From: Opitutaceae bacterium
GTDB taxonomy: Bacteria; Verrucomicrobiota; Verrucomicrobiia; Opitutales; Opitutaceae
Direction: 5' to 3'
Assembly (NCBI GenBank): GCA_028691845.1
Contig: JAQUYL010000003.1
Span: forward strand, 1-64,000
DNA: 64,000 bases
This document shows, in pieces, positions 1-9,082 of this stretch (positions are counted from its first letter, which is position 1; each line of letters opens with the position of its first letter). The position numbers were made by a program, and so were the translations under genes. The notes beneath the pieces were generated by a model, which had not been told where the DNA came from, made no database searches, and saw nothing but the letters and a program-made list of their open reading frames with translations.

Positions 1-71
1 AAATCCGCATCTCAGAGTTGCTTTCGCACCGGACGATGCGGTATCCTGGCAGCGTTAGTTCAATCATTGCA

Positions 72-104
72 GGGGACATGGTGGCTTAATTACCACATGT
101 CCCC
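72..104. terminator. Hairpin, possible transcription end signal
   Basis: GGGGACATGGTGG at 72-84 and CCACATGTCCCC at 93-104 pair almost perfectly, with one bulged G, around an 8-nt A/T-rich loop. No T-run follows directly, so this could be a stabiliser or a Rho-assisted end rather than a classical terminator. Confidence 0.4.
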
Positions 105-131
105 AATCTTTGATGAAGAGCCCCATTTTCG

Positions 132-170
132 AACCCATATCTAATCAACTAGATATGGGTTTTATTATTA
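132..170 (+). terminator. Rho-independent terminator-like hairpin
   Basis: A perfect 12-bp inverted repeat (AACCCATATCTA at 132-143, TAGATATGGGTT at 150-161) encloses a 6-nt loop and is followed by TTATTATTAT. The T-rich 3' tail suggests termination of rightward transcription from a gene beyond the left edge. The stem is AT-rich, which lowers confidence. Confidence 0.5.
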
Positions 171-552
171 TAGAAGAGCGCCTGATGGCAACGACACTGG
201 CAACAAGTGCGGCGAAGTGTGCCGTATAAATGCCGGCGATTTTTATACCTGATTGTGGAGGTCTGCGCTTCTCCTCCACTGTCCCGTCTGCTGCATCAAA
301 CGCGCCTGCTCGCCGCGTCTCCGATAACCGACGTTCTTCGTGCGGGTGATTTTCGGCTGTGGCCTGATCAGCGATCTCGCGCTGCTGCCAATGCCATCTT
401 TAGCCCGTCAAAAGTGCGATGATCGATTTTGTGTCCCTTGCGGCTCGCTTTATAGATTATGGGGGAGCGAACTTAGTTCATGCGATCCCATTAACGCGAG
501 TCACGTCAATTGCTTGCTTTGAAACTGGCAACACGACACAAAGGATATCATT

Positions 553-1170
553 ATGAAGAAAAGGGTTTTCGCTGCGCTGCTTGTTATCGGCAACCTTTCT
601 CTCGCCGCACCTAAACAGCAGGAAAAGATTCCTGTGATGCCAAAGGAGGTCACGTTGACGAGTGGCCGCGTTCTTCGAAATGTGCAGGTCGTGCGCTGGG
701 AGCGCGATTGCGTGGTTCTTCGCTATTCAGGCGGAGTCGACCCGATTTCATTCGTTCTTTTCAAGAAGCCAACCCCAGCCGAGGTGGCGAAGATCAAAGC
801 AGCGCAGGAGGAACAAGTCTCTGTAGAACGCGAGGCTGCGCTTGCCAAGGCCCAGAATGCGCTACCGGAGAAAATTAGAGATGCTGTGCAGCGACGCGCT
901 AAAATGGAATTTATGACCCATCGCAAGATGGGTGCGGAATCTGAACTCAAATACGATCTCCACATCGACTTGGAAGAACCTCGTACCGTGGAGGGATGGC
1001 CGGGCCGCTATGAAGTCCTTGGTGTCGGATGGTTTCAGTATTACGATTCCATTCGGGGCAACTTCTCGAGCGACAAAAGTTGGTTTCGCGCCTATGTTGA
1101 AGTGAAGAATGTCAGGGGCACTCCTCGGGTCATCGAGTTCTCGCGACTGCCGAACGAGCCACTGCGCTGA
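553..1170 (+). CDS. Secreted hypothetical protein
   Basis: This 205-residue protein has an N-terminal signal peptide (Lys-Lys-Arg, then a hydrophobic stretch ending near Ala18-Ala19). Residues about 30-70 (TLTSGRVLRNVQVVRWERD onward) resemble a small beta-rich module I associate with short exported verrucomicrobial proteins of unknown role. It is followed by a charged helical stretch (85-125) and a C-terminal beta-type region. AAGGA lies about 8 nt before the ATG and fixes the start. It stands alone and converges on the universal stress gene. I do not recognise a function; a periplasmic or secreted location is inferred from the signal peptide only. Confidence 0.7.
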   Translation: MKKRVFAALLVIGNLSLAAPKQQEKIPVMPKEVTLTSGRVLRNVQVVRWERDCVVLRYSGGVDPISFVLFKKPTPAEVAKIKAAQEEQVSVEREAALAKAQNALPEKIRDAVQRRAKMEFMTHRKMGAESELKYDLHIDLEEPRTVEGWPGRYEVLGVGWFQYYDSIRGNFSSDKSWFRAYVEVKNVRGTPRVIEFSRLPNEPLR

Positions 1171-1270
1171 AGTGGACTCTTTGGTTAGCCTTAGGTGGCG
1201 GTCTCTTTCGTTTCTATCGACGCCGCCTGATCCGCTCCCGTTTTCGAGGGCAACGTCAGGTTGCCTTTCA

Positions 1271-1299
1271 TAGTCTGGGTATCTTTCTGGCCCAGACTA
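1271..1299. terminator. Hairpin in a convergent gap
   Basis: TAGTCTGGG (1271-1279) and CCCAGACTA (1291-1299) form a perfect 9-bp stem with an 11-nt loop. It lies between two converging genes and could serve both strands. No long T-run follows on either side, so the terminator reading is tentative. Confidence 0.45.
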
Positions 1300-1397
1300 A
1301 CACTGAAGGCGGCCTAAAAAGCGGAGTCATGTCACACGTCTCCCGTCACAGCGCAGTGCCCCTCTCCGAAATTGGAGGTGCGGGACACAGGAGGTGA

Positions 1398-1862
1398 CTA
1401 CGGCGCGGGTTTCTGAGCCGGCTTAGCCGCAGGAGGAAGGATGACAAGTGCACACTTGGCCCGCTTGAGCAGACCGGAGGCGGTGCTGCCGACCAGCAGA
1501 TCGTAGAACTTGCCGTGGCCGTGCGAGCCCATGACGATGTAATCAGCTTGGACTTTGTCGGCCTCCTCTAGGAGGGTCGCAACTGGCGCCCCGTGCAGAA
1601 GGACGGTGGAAACCGACACGCCCTCCTTGGCAACGCGCTCTTCGAGCTCGGCCAGACAGCTTGTGGCCGTCTGTTCGATGATAATGATATTGTCCGGCTG
1701 CAACGCTTCAACCGGCAGACCGTATTCGCTAATGGCCAACGGAGGCTGGATCACGTGCGCGAGTATGACTTTGCCGTCCAGGGAACGGGCAAGCGAGACG
1801 GCGGTATCGACCACATGATCGGTAACCGCAGAAAAATCGACCGGCACGAGGAACGTTTTCAT
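1398..1862 (-). CDS. Universal stress protein, UspA family
   Basis: A 154-residue single-domain Usp protein. It begins MKTFLVPVDFSAVTDHV, the usual first strand with the nucleotide-contacting Asp. Near the C-terminus it carries MGSHGHGKFYDLLVGSTAS, which fits the G-2X-G-9X-G(S/T) ATP-binding signature, so this is probably the ATP-binding Usp type. I chose the internal ATG at 1862 because family members start exactly there; the longer frame adds 14 residues with no family similarity. It is monocistronic, converges on the upstream secreted-protein gene and is followed upstream by decayed DNA. The usual role is survival under stress or growth arrest. Confidence 0.92.
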   Translation of the reverse strand: MKTFLVPVDFSAVTDHVVDTAVSLARSLDGKVILAHVIQPPLAISEYGLPVEALQPDNIIIIEQTATSCLAELEERVAKEGVSVSTVLLHGAPVATLLEEADKVQADYIVMGSHGHGKFYDLLVGSTASGLLKRAKCALVILPPAAKPAQKPAP

Positions 1863-2936
1863 GGTAAGCATACTATCGCACAGAAGGCCGACGGTGCAAG
1901 GCATACGATTCCTTTCGCATGAGCGTGCCGGTCTCGTCCCGGACTAGGACCGGGGTAGCCAGCACAAAACCCGCCTCTTGTCGTGAAACGTGCCGAAGTG
2001 GGATGCGGGAATGGCTGATGTACGGTTGCTCTGCGCCGCCGCCACGCCCCAAACCCCAGCGCGGCTGGCACGGCGAAGCTGGATAGTTCGGGGACGGTCG
2101 TGACCGTCATAATGAATTCTATCGCGCCGGCACCATGGCTGCCATCGCAGCCCCAGTCGACCACAACGTCCACAGTGTCCCCGGAGGTCGGCGTCCGTAC
2201 TTGGTCGAACGAGTATTTCGAATCGCAGCCCCTCACGTCCACTGTATGGAAGACGGTCGTGTTCTGCACGACATACGCGTAGGTATCAGTGACGCTGGAT
2301 CCGGATAAGCATTTGCCGCTAGCGTGCCGGCAAAGGCACATGTCCCGGCTGACGGTGCCGTGGACCGAAGCGTTGCATCTGGTTTGCGAGGCCGGGAGGC
2401 AGTGTCTTTTCGTATGCCTCAGTGATCGTCGGATCGCTGGGATTGCTCCTCCACCTATAATCGTCACCTTGGAAAATCAAATGGTTGTCGCAGAGTTGAG
2501 AAACGCAAACGTTCGGGTGTTCCCGCTTTCCCAGCCGCAACCCCACGGTCCGTTCAGCGAGGGATGTGTGTTGAATCCCATTGCCCCCCGGAATCATAGA
2601 CGGTCTGCCCGACTCCAAGATTGGCGGAATCAAGTGCTAGCGCCCGGATTGTGGATAGAAATCCGGTGAACGCAGCACACGGCTGGGCTCGGCGATGGCT
2701 GCCGCGATCAATCCCTCCATCGCCCCCCCGGTAAAGTGCCCATTCAAATACCGGGCATGATCTGGAGTGACAGGGTTGGAATTGTCGCCGCGCGCTCGCC
2801 GACCGAGACGGGACCGTTGGATAGGTTGGGCGAAAAAATGAAGCGCCGCATCGGCACGTTTACAGACCTGCTCGAATAGCATCAATGATCCAGGCGAATG
2901 TTCACCGCGGGATGTTCTCGGCACAGGGCACATGCC
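1863..2936. other. Decayed non-coding stretch
   Basis: About 1.1 kb with no intact gene. It holds a PEP-CTERM-like remnant (listed separately) and a 98-residue minus-strand frame (2637-2933) that I cannot match to any family. The coding signal is broken among frames, as expected for old pseudogenes. Confidence 0.5.
2030..2400 (-). pseudogene. PEP-CTERM-like exported protein remnant
   Basis: On the minus strand one frame reads a Thr/Val-rich beta-type segment and then VPELSSFAVPAALGFGAWRRRR. This resembles a PEP-CTERM tail: a PEP-like motif with Leu in place of the last Pro, a hydrophobic helix and an Arg cluster. The frame has no signal peptide and no stop directly after the Arg cluster, and the likely N-terminal part sits in another frame near 2400-2500. 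Together this suggests a frameshifted, decayed gene. The exact limits are uncertain. Confidence 0.4.
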
Positions 2937-3371
2937 TCACCGTTTAAAGGCGAGCACGAGAGCGCCCCCGGCGATCATTAGGATGCCGGTCCATTCGCGA
3001 AGTGATGGCCGTTCCCCGAGAAATGCGACGGCGAAGATGGCGACACAGACAACACTTAGTTTGTCTATGGGCGCAACCTTTGAGGCATCACCAAGCTGAA
3101 GGGCGCGGAAGTAGCATACCCAGGAAGCGCCGGTAGCGAGACCAGACAGGCCAAGGAAAAGCCAGGTTCTGGGGGGGAGCGAAAACGGATTGCTCCACTT
3201 CCCCGAGGCCCAGATGAAAGCCGAAAGGACGACCAGAATGATAGCAGTCCGAACCAGTGTGGCTAAATCAGAATCCACCCCCTTGATGCCGACCTTGGCG
3301 AAGATCGCCGTGAAACCCGCGAAGATGGCGGACATGATTGCCCAGTAGAACCAGCTGGTAGATGCGCTCAT
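2937..3371 (-). CDS. EamA-type transporter, single repeat (half-size DMT)
   Basis: A 144-residue membrane protein with one EamA domain, about five hydrophobic helices, and the usual end (FLGERPSLREWTGILMIAGGALVLAF). Full drug/metabolite transporters have two such repeats; this half-size type must dimerise. The start at 3371 is preceded by an AAAGGGA ribosome site and gives the typical MSASTSWFYWAIMSAIFAG beginning, whereas the longer frame adds Arg/Gly-rich residues unlike the family. The substrate is unknown. The gene lies in the same direction as the binding-protein gene upstream, about 170 nt away. Confidence 0.85.
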   Translation of the reverse strand: MSASTSWFYWAIMSAIFAGFTAIFAKVGIKGVDSDLATLVRTAIILVVLSAFIWASGKWSNPFSLPPRTWLFLGLSGLATGASWVCYFRALQLGDASKVAPIDKLSVVCVAIFAVAFLGERPSLREWTGILMIAGGALVLAFKR

Positions 3372-3539
3372 GGATTGTCCCTTTGCCCAACTATGTTTAT
3401 GCGGACAGCGCAACAGGCAAACCGGATATGCTCCCCGCTCCCTGCGGCAAGCGCATCCACCCCGACCGTCCTGCCCCCGCCGGCCAGGGCCGGATCGCCG
3501 GCAGATTGCTGGCGGCGAAATCGCCGCGCCACCGATCAA

Positions 3540-4724
3540 TCATTCCAGCTTCTTCAATTGCTCGCGGACTACCTCGGCGGTGAGCGGAAGATATTTCCCG
3601 TCGCGCTGCACTTCGGCCTGCCCCTCCTGGCTCAGGACATAACGGCAAAATTCCTTGAGTTTCGGATCGAGGGGAGTTCCGGGCCGGACGTTCATGTAAA
3701 AAAACATCTCGTTGAACAAGGGATATGTCCGATTTTGGACGTTTTCGAGTGTGTGATCCACGTAGTTGGTGGTGCCCCGCGGCGCAACAGCCAGGCGCTT
3801 GGTCCCCGGACGATCACCCCGGAAAAGGAGGTAGGCGATACCGTAGCGATCCTTGACCATGCTATCGTTAATCTGATCGGCCTCGATGGATCGGGTCCCA
3901 TCCGGTTTGACGTAATTGGCATAGGCGTGAAGATCCTCGTTCCATTTGTCGCTTCCCTGCAGCACCTTGTCCGCAAAAAAATCGCTCGTGTTATAACGCA
4001 GCGAGAAACCGTACGGCGTAATCCGCTTGTCGGCCCATTCGCCGGTCAGGCCCAGTTGCCCCCACGTGCGGATGTTCTTCTCCGGGCCGCGGGCCCAGTC
4101 CGTGTGCCAGTTAGTGCCGGCCCAACCGCCATCGCGAGCAGCACCGAAGACGCCGTCAAGCTGGTCAACGGTGATCTTTGTCAACGGATTCGCGGCATTG
4201 ACGATGACAGCGAAGGAATTTGTCCAGCCGCTGACATCGTACGATCCGGTGACCACCGTGATGGCCAGGGGATCGTAGTTCATGATTCGCTCGTACGCCA
4301 GTAGGTCGTAAAACTTTGGTCCGAGCCCCATTCCGATGTCCGCCTGGTTATCATAAAGGGCGGAGAAGGTGGCCGCCGAGGTCGGCAGGAAAAATGAAAG
4401 ATGCAGGCCGGGCTGGAATTTCTTGAAGCCCTGCTTCCAGTATTCCCCAAGATTCCCGTCGTTAATGTAGTTGTTTCCGTGGATTTTTATCCACCCTGCC
4501 AGGACCTGCTCGGGCTGATAATGCGGCAGTCCACTGAGGTCGAATTTCTTCGTGTAAAAAACCTGCTCACCGCGACGGGCAACGGCGGCGTAGTGATCCA
4601 TCTGGGCGTGCAGCGCCAGCTGGGCATCTTTGGAGAGCTGGTTGTCGGCGTTCGACGTAGCGGGCGTAAGAAGGGCGGCAAGCCCGATGTTGATGACAAT
4701 AGCAATGTGTCGCTTGCTTTTCAT
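3540..4724 (-). CDS. Periplasmic PstS-like substrate-binding protein
   Basis: A 394-residue exported protein with a clear signal peptide (MKSKRHIAIVINIGLAALL, cleavage near SNA-D). The rest has the two-lobe PstS-like fold pattern: a segment asking whether the ligand site is occupied (TSAATFSALYDNQADIGMG), a hinge region with VNAANPLTKITVDQLDGVF, and a C-terminal NEMFFYMNVRPGTPLDPKL region. Such proteins bind phosphate or other oxyanions for ABC uptake. No pstC, pstA, pstB or phoU gene is next to it, so it is an orphan and its ligand is unproven. It stops immediately before the open frame of the EamA gene. Confidence 0.8.
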   Translation of the reverse strand: MKSKRHIAIVINIGLAALLTPATSNADNQLSKDAQLALHAQMDHYAAVARRGEQVFYTKKFDLSGLPHYQPEQVLAGWIKIHGNNYINDGNLGEYWKQGFKKFQPGLHLSFFLPTSAATFSALYDNQADIGMGLGPKFYDLLAYERIMNYDPLAITVVTGSYDVSGWTNSFAVIVNAANPLTKITVDQLDGVFGAARDGGWAGTNWHTDWARGPEKNIRTWGQLGLTGEWADKRITPYGFSLRYNTSDFFADKVLQGSDKWNEDLHAYANYVKPDGTRSIEADQINDSMVKDRYGIAYLLFRGDRPGTKRLAVAPRGTTNYVDHTLENVQNRTYPLFNEMFFYMNVRPGTPLDPKLKEFCRYVLSQEGQAEVQRDGKYLPLTAEVVREQLKKLE

Positions 4725-5194
4725 GCTGGGGCCTATTGGTTGGGGGTTGAAAAATTAGTAGAGGCCAAGGCTGGACCCGTCAATTGCAGCAAGAAAAGAA
4801 TGGGGAGATTGGCGACTTGAAGCCTGGAGACAGGGCATAGATTAACTGAAGGGAGGAGACTGCAGCCTCCTCCCTCTCGTGAACTAAGCTGGAGTCGCTT
4901 CCAGGGAAGGGTATGCTTTCAGAGGAAGGGAGTCGGTAGGATAGCCTCGGGAACAGTCAGCAGGCCGCTTCTAGTGAAAGACGGCCAAACCATTATTGCA
5001 GGAAATGAACCAGCGGATTCGAGGAGGCAGGCAAAGCGGCCCGGCGGATCGATTATAAAGCGTGAACGCTGATGAATCTCCCTCTCCCCGCTTCAAACTC
5101 TGAGCGCTCCTGCTGAGACAGGGGGCGATTCCCTTCGGATCAATCCCTCGATTTGTAGGCTTTTCTTGATCCATCGATCCAGTAACATGAAAAG
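4725..5194. other. Divergent intergenic region
   Basis: A 470-nt gap between the divergent binding-protein and membrane-protein genes, so it must hold both promoters. One inverted repeat is visible (AGGGAGGAG at 4850-4858, CTCCTCCCT at 4867-4875), which could be an operator or an RNA hairpin. Nothing else is recognisable. Confidence 0.45.
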
Positions 5195-6430
5195 ATGAAA
5201 CGTCTCACTTTCTTGCTTCTCATCGCCTCCTTTGTGTCGCTGTCGAGTGGGATATTGCTCGCGGCCAATCCGGCCCCAGCGAATTCGACCAAGGAGAAAG
5301 AGGTGCCCAGCGCCGGGCTGGAGCTGGCTGCGCTCACCACGCAGGTGACCGGCATCGCTATCTCGCCTCTGCTCGGAGTAAGCGCTGTGGGCGCCTACCA
5401 GTACTTCACCGCCCCGGCTGAAAAAAAGCCCGAGCTTCCTTGGTTTGCCAACCCCTTGGTCTGGTCGACCGGGCTTCTAATGGTCGGGGCTTGTGCGTTC
5501 AAAGACACGTTTGGGGCCGCCCTACCCCCCGGATTCAAAAAACCGTTCGACGTGCTGGAAACCACCGAAAACAAACTCAGCGGGCTCGTGGCCACCGGCG
5601 CGGTCGTCCCCGTGCTGGTAAATGCCGCCACCAAAATGATGAGCGGCACCCACGCGGCTGTGGATGTGCCAGCCGCTGCGGCAGGTGGACTCGCCATGCT
5701 GCATTACGGCGCCATCGATTTTTCGTGGGCGCTCAGCCTCCTGATGGTACCGCTAACGATAGCCGTGTTCTGCATCGTCTGGGTGGTGGCCCATGCCATC
5801 AACGTGCTTATTCTCCTCAGCCCGTGGGGAGCCGTAGACACAGTGCTCAAGACTGCGCGCACCTCTGTGCTCGGCCTTGTCACGGCCACCGCCTATATCG
5901 ATCCAGTAGTGGGGGCGACCCTGTCAGTCGTCATTATCATCCTCTCTTACTTCATGGCTGGATGGGCCTTCCGGCTCATGGTGTTTGGCACGGTGTTCTC
6001 CTGGGATTTTCTGACCCGCCGCCGCCACCGCTACACAACCGCCGGACGCGAAAACTGGGTCTTTACCGGACGGGAAATCGACCAGGCGCCCATCCGCTCC
6101 TTCGGCCGTCTCACCCGCCGCGACGACGGCCGGCTGGAACTCGTCTACAAGCCGTGGCTCCTGTTGCCAGAACGCAAGGTTGAATTGCCCGCCGAGGGGC
6201 TCGCGGTGGGCCAAGGCCTCTTCTGGCCGACTGTGGAATTCCGCGACAAGGAAGGCAAAGACCGTACCTTGCTAACACTGCCGCCGCGTTACAAGGGGCA
6301 TGAACGCGAGTTTGCCGACGTCTATGCGATCCCCGATATCCGTGATGTCGGCCTGCGGCGCGGCTGGGCCATTCTCAAGGAATTGTTCGGGAGGGGGGAA
6401 AAGGTAGCTGCCGTCCCCGCCCAAGCATAG
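5195..6430 (+). CDS. Multipass membrane protein, unknown function
   Basis: A 411-residue protein with a signal-like N-terminus (residues 1-24) followed by four to six hydrophobic segments in residues 40-275; the strongest are WALSLLMVPLTIAVFCIVW and a later one near 240-260. The opening membrane part (ISPLLGVSAVGAYQYF) recalls DUF4126-like membrane proteins, but the match is weak. From about residue 280 there is a soluble C-terminal part of about 130 residues with basic and acidic patches, probably cytoplasmic. There are no catalytic motifs. The gene stands alone after a long divergent region. Confidence 0.65.
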   Translation: MKRLTFLLLIASFVSLSSGILLAANPAPANSTKEKEVPSAGLELAALTTQVTGIAISPLLGVSAVGAYQYFTAPAEKKPELPWFANPLVWSTGLLMVGACAFKDTFGAALPPGFKKPFDVLETTENKLSGLVATGAVVPVLVNAATKMMSGTHAAVDVPAAAAGGLAMLHYGAIDFSWALSLLMVPLTIAVFCIVWVVAHAINVLILLSPWGAVDTVLKTARTSVLGLVTATAYIDPVVGATLSVVIIILSYFMAGWAFRLMVFGTVFSWDFLTRRRHRYTTAGRENWVFTGREIDQAPIRSFGRLTRRDDGRLELVYKPWLLLPERKVELPAEGLAVGQGLFWPTVEFRDKEGKDRTLLTLPPRYKGHEREFADVYAIPDIRDVGLRRGWAILKELFGRGEKVAAVPAQA

Positions 6431-6495
6431 CTGTCAGCTTCGAGAGGTCGAAAGCAGAGCACCGCCTCCCTTGGAGCCTGCCTCCTCCGGCGGAA

Positions 6496-6861
6496 CTAAT
6501 AGGTCGGAGCGGTTGGCGGTTGACTAGCCGGTTCGTCCGGCGGAGGAGCGACCTCCCGTCGGGGAGGATGCAGCCAGGTGATCAGCACCGCGAGCACGAT
6601 GGAGCCTAATAGCGTGGCGCGCGCAATGCGACGGCGCTTTTTCTCGTCCGGGAGCCATCGGGGCTCCTTTTTCGCCATCCAAGCGAAGAAGAAACCCGGC
6701 AGCAGCAGCACATATAGCCAATGTACCCCCAACGACACCAGCAAGGAGCTGACGCCCCCCATGATCGACGCACCCAGCACGAACGAGGCAAAGAGCGCTG
6801 CAAAGGTCACGCTGTACCCTTTCAGTCCCCGCCAGAACCATACTACCGGACCCAGATTCAC
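6496..6861 (-). CDS. Small membrane protein, unknown function
   Basis: A 121-residue protein with three hydrophobic helices (about 15-35, 42-62, 85-103), a basic cytoplasmic loop (KKEPRWLPDEKKRRRIAR) and a Pro-rich tail. The start is GTG at 6861; no better in-frame start was found and there is no strong ribosome site. The hydrophobic pattern with a positive-inside loop supports a real gene rather than a shadow frame. I do not recognise the family. It faces the preceding membrane-protein gene tail-to-tail. Confidence 0.5.
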   Translation of the reverse strand: MNLGPVVWFWRGLKGYSVTFAALFASFVLGASIMGGVSSLLVSLGVHWLYVLLLPGFFFAWMAKKEPRWLPDEKKRRRIARATLLGSIVLAVLITWLHPPRREVAPPPDEPASQPPTAPTY

Positions 6862-7202
6862 GCCATCCAGTTAAGCCGCTGCCAAACCGCTTGGCAAGCC
6901 GGGCCATGCAGGCTGCAAACATTCCGGGCAACCATGGAGGCATTCCCCCTAAAAATATGCTCAGCGCGACAATGCTCATTTGCAGGCGGGTTCAATTCCC
7001 ATGCCGCCACCCGCCCGCTTGGGAGTATGCAGACCAACTGCCGCGCTCTCGTGGCAGAATCCACAGCCGTTGAATCACCGCGCCCGCTCCACTGGCCCGG
7101 CAGGATTGATTTACGGATGCCCGGCCGCCCGCCGGTACGACACATCCTGTGTTTGACGTCGCGAGTCTTTTGCCAAGCGTAGGTGACGGAGCACCGGTTC
7201 CC
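6862..7202. other. Intergenic region upstream of cysE
   Basis: 341 nt between the divergent small membrane protein and cysE. No hairpin, riboswitch or convincing promoter was recognised. The cysE frame is open back to a GTG at 7149, so part of this stretch could be coding if the longer start is used. Confidence 0.4.
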
Positions 7203-8141
7203 ATGCACCTCGACGACATCAAAAAGGCTTTGCTCGAGTCCTACGAGACCCAGGGCGGCATCAACCATCTCGACGGAACCAACCTTCCCGTCGAGGAATC
7301 CGTCAACCGCTTGGCGTCGGACTTCATGCACCTGCTCTTCCCCGGTTTCTTCGAACAGCAGCCGGTCACGACCAAGGCCGTGTCCGCACTGACAGAGCGC
7401 CGGCTCAACGACATAGCCAGCCGTCTCGCCAGCGAGATAGAAAAAAGCCTGCGTTTCGCCCAAATTCCGCAGCCAGGGGTGCGGGCCCGCGAATTCACGC
7501 TAATCACCCTCGGCCGGCTGCCCGAGATCCGGCGCATTATCCACTCCGACGTGAAGGCCGCCTATCAGGGAGATCCCGCCGCCCGCAGCGTCGAGGAAAT
7601 TATTCTCGCCTACCCTTGCGTGCTGGCGATCTCCCTGCAGCGCATCGCCCATGTGCTCTACCAGCTCCATGTGCCGCTCGTGCCGCGCATCCTTACCGAA
7701 TACGCCCACGGGCGCACCGGCTGCGATATCCACCCAGGAGCCGAGATCGGCGCCCATTTTTTTATCGACCACTGCACCGGTGTTGTCATCGGGGAAACCG
7801 CCCGCATCGGTCAGCATGTGAAAATCTACCAGGGTGTCACGCTCGGGGCGAAATCGTTCGAGATCGACGACGCGGGCAACCCTATCAAGGGCGTGAAGCG
7901 CCATCCCGACATCGACGATCACGTCACGATCTACTCCCATGCCACCATTCTCGGGGGCGACACCCACGTTGGGGCCAACTCCATCATCGGCGCCAACGTC
8001 TGGCTGCTGCAATCCGTCCCGCCCCACAGTATCGTCTACTACAAGGGGGAGAGCCTCGTGGTCCGCTCGCGCCGCAAAAAGGAAATCGCCGTCGAGACCA
8101 CCCGGGCCGATCAGGTCAAGGACGGCGATTGGGTGATCTGA
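7203..8141 (+). CDS. cysE: Serine O-acetyltransferase
   Basis: Makes O-acetylserine from serine and acetyl-CoA, the first step of cysteine synthesis. The 312-residue protein has a long helical N-terminal region followed by a left-handed beta-helix of hexapeptide repeats (about residues 175-285). The active-site segment FIDHCTGVVIGETARIG holds the catalytic Asp-His pair, and the acetyl-CoA side shows HPDIDDHVTIYSHATILGG. It is of the longer EpsC-like type. I prefer the ATG at 7203 (MHLDDIKKALLESYE; GGAG 12 nt upstream) because relatives begin at this point; a GTG at 7149 would add 18 residues. No cysK lies nearby. Confidence 0.93.
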   Translation: MHLDDIKKALLESYETQGGINHLDGTNLPVEESVNRLASDFMHLLFPGFFEQQPVTTKAVSALTERRLNDIASRLASEIEKSLRFAQIPQPGVRAREFTLITLGRLPEIRRIIHSDVKAAYQGDPAARSVEEIILAYPCVLAISLQRIAHVLYQLHVPLVPRILTEYAHGRTGCDIHPGAEIGAHFFIDHCTGVVIGETARIGQHVKIYQGVTLGAKSFEIDDAGNPIKGVKRHPDIDDHVTIYSHATILGGDTHVGANSIIGANVWLLQSVPPHSIVYYKGESLVVRSRRKKEIAVETTRADQVKDGDWVI

Positions 8142-8296
8142 GCCCCGTTCTGCCCGCGACTGTTCGCCCCTCTCCCCAAAGGCTGGAATCTTTAAATTGC
8201 GCGCAGATATTGCCTGGGCGCCAGCCCGCCCGTGCTTTGGCCCAAATTGCCGGGAATTGACGGCGGAACGCACACCACCCAAGCTGCGGCGCATCG

Positions 8297-9082
8297 ATGA
8301 TTGAGCGAACCGTGCAAATTCTCGCCAACGAAAGAGTGGCGGACCAATACTTCCGGCTGGTGCTGCGCGCCCCGGAGATCGCTCCGTTGGTGCAACCCGG
8401 CCAATTCGCCCATGTCCGCATTCTGCGCCTCAAGGAGGCGCTGTTGCGGCGGCCGTTCAGTATCTTTCAGGTGGAGGGCGACACGTTTTCCATCCTCTAC
8501 AAGCAGGTGGGCAAAGGCACGGAGGTGCTGGCGCAGATGGCGCCAGGCGAGACATTGAGCGCGATCGCCCCGCTGGGGAAGGGCTTTGCCGTGCCGCCGC
8601 CCGGTGGCGAGACGCCGCTGCTGGTGGCTGGCGGCTACGGCATGGCGGCGATGTATCTGCTGGCAAAACGGTCGCCCCAGAAAGGCATTGTGTTTGTCGG
8701 CGGGCGCCGGCAGGTGGACATCCTGTGCGCCGATGATTTCCGGGAGCTCGGCTGGGAGGTCCGGATCGCCACCGAGGACGGCAGCCTCGGCTCAAAAGGC
8801 TTGGTCACGCAGCCGCTGCGAGCCGAGTTGGAGCGCACAACGGCGGGTCGCCGCCTTTACGCGTGCGGCCCCACGCCCATGCTGCGGGCCGTCGGCCTCC
8901 TGGCCGAGGAGTTCCGGGTGCCGGCCGAGCTTTCAATGGACGAGCACATGTGCTGCGGCGTGGGCGTCTGCCTCGCGTGCGTCATCCGCGTCAAGTCGGG
9001 AGACGGCTGGGAATACCAGCGTACCTGCACGGAGGGACCAGTCTTCGACGCGCGTCAGATCGTCTGGGAGGGCCAGCCATGA
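8297..9082 (+). CDS. pyrK: Dihydroorotate dehydrogenase electron transfer subunit
   Basis: Takes electrons from the FMN subunit PyrD and passes them through FAD and a [2Fe-2S] cluster to NAD+. The 261-residue protein shows the FAD-binding RRPFSIF motif (near residue 53), a nucleotide-binding GGYGMAAMYLL segment, the CGPTPMLRAV motif, and a C-terminal cluster motif CCGVGVCLAC plus a final Cys (about residues 221-244). The ATG of pyrD overlaps its stop codon (ATGA), so the two are translationally coupled and form the class 1B enzyme of pyrimidine synthesis. Confidence 0.97.
   Translation: MIERTVQILANERVADQYFRLVLRAPEIAPLVQPGQFAHVRILRLKEALLRRPFSIFQVEGDTFSILYKQVGKGTEVLAQMAPGETLSAIAPLGKGFAVPPPGGETPLLVAGGYGMAAMYLLAKRSPQKGIVFVGGRRQVDILCADDFRELGWEVRIATEDGSLGSKGLVTQPLRAELERTTAGRRLYACGPTPMLRAVGLLAEEFRVPAELSMDEHMCCGVGVCLACVIRVKSGDGWEYQRTCTEGPVFDARQIVWEGQP

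Larger units (their letters stand above)
1..552. other. Leading non-coding stretch with two hairpins
   Basis: No convincing gene was found here. Short open frames exist but have no recognisable protein features. Two strong inverted repeats lie near the left edge and are listed separately. They may be 3' signals of a gene that ends outside the window. Confidence 0.5.

Noticed and set aside
2637..2933. 98-residue minus-strand frame
   Set aside because: No family features, no clear ribosome site and a position within decayed DNA; support is too weak to call a gene.
6988..7010. T-arm-like GGTTCAATTCCC, possible tRNA
   Set aside because: The stem does not pair and no anticodon or acceptor stem can be built around it.
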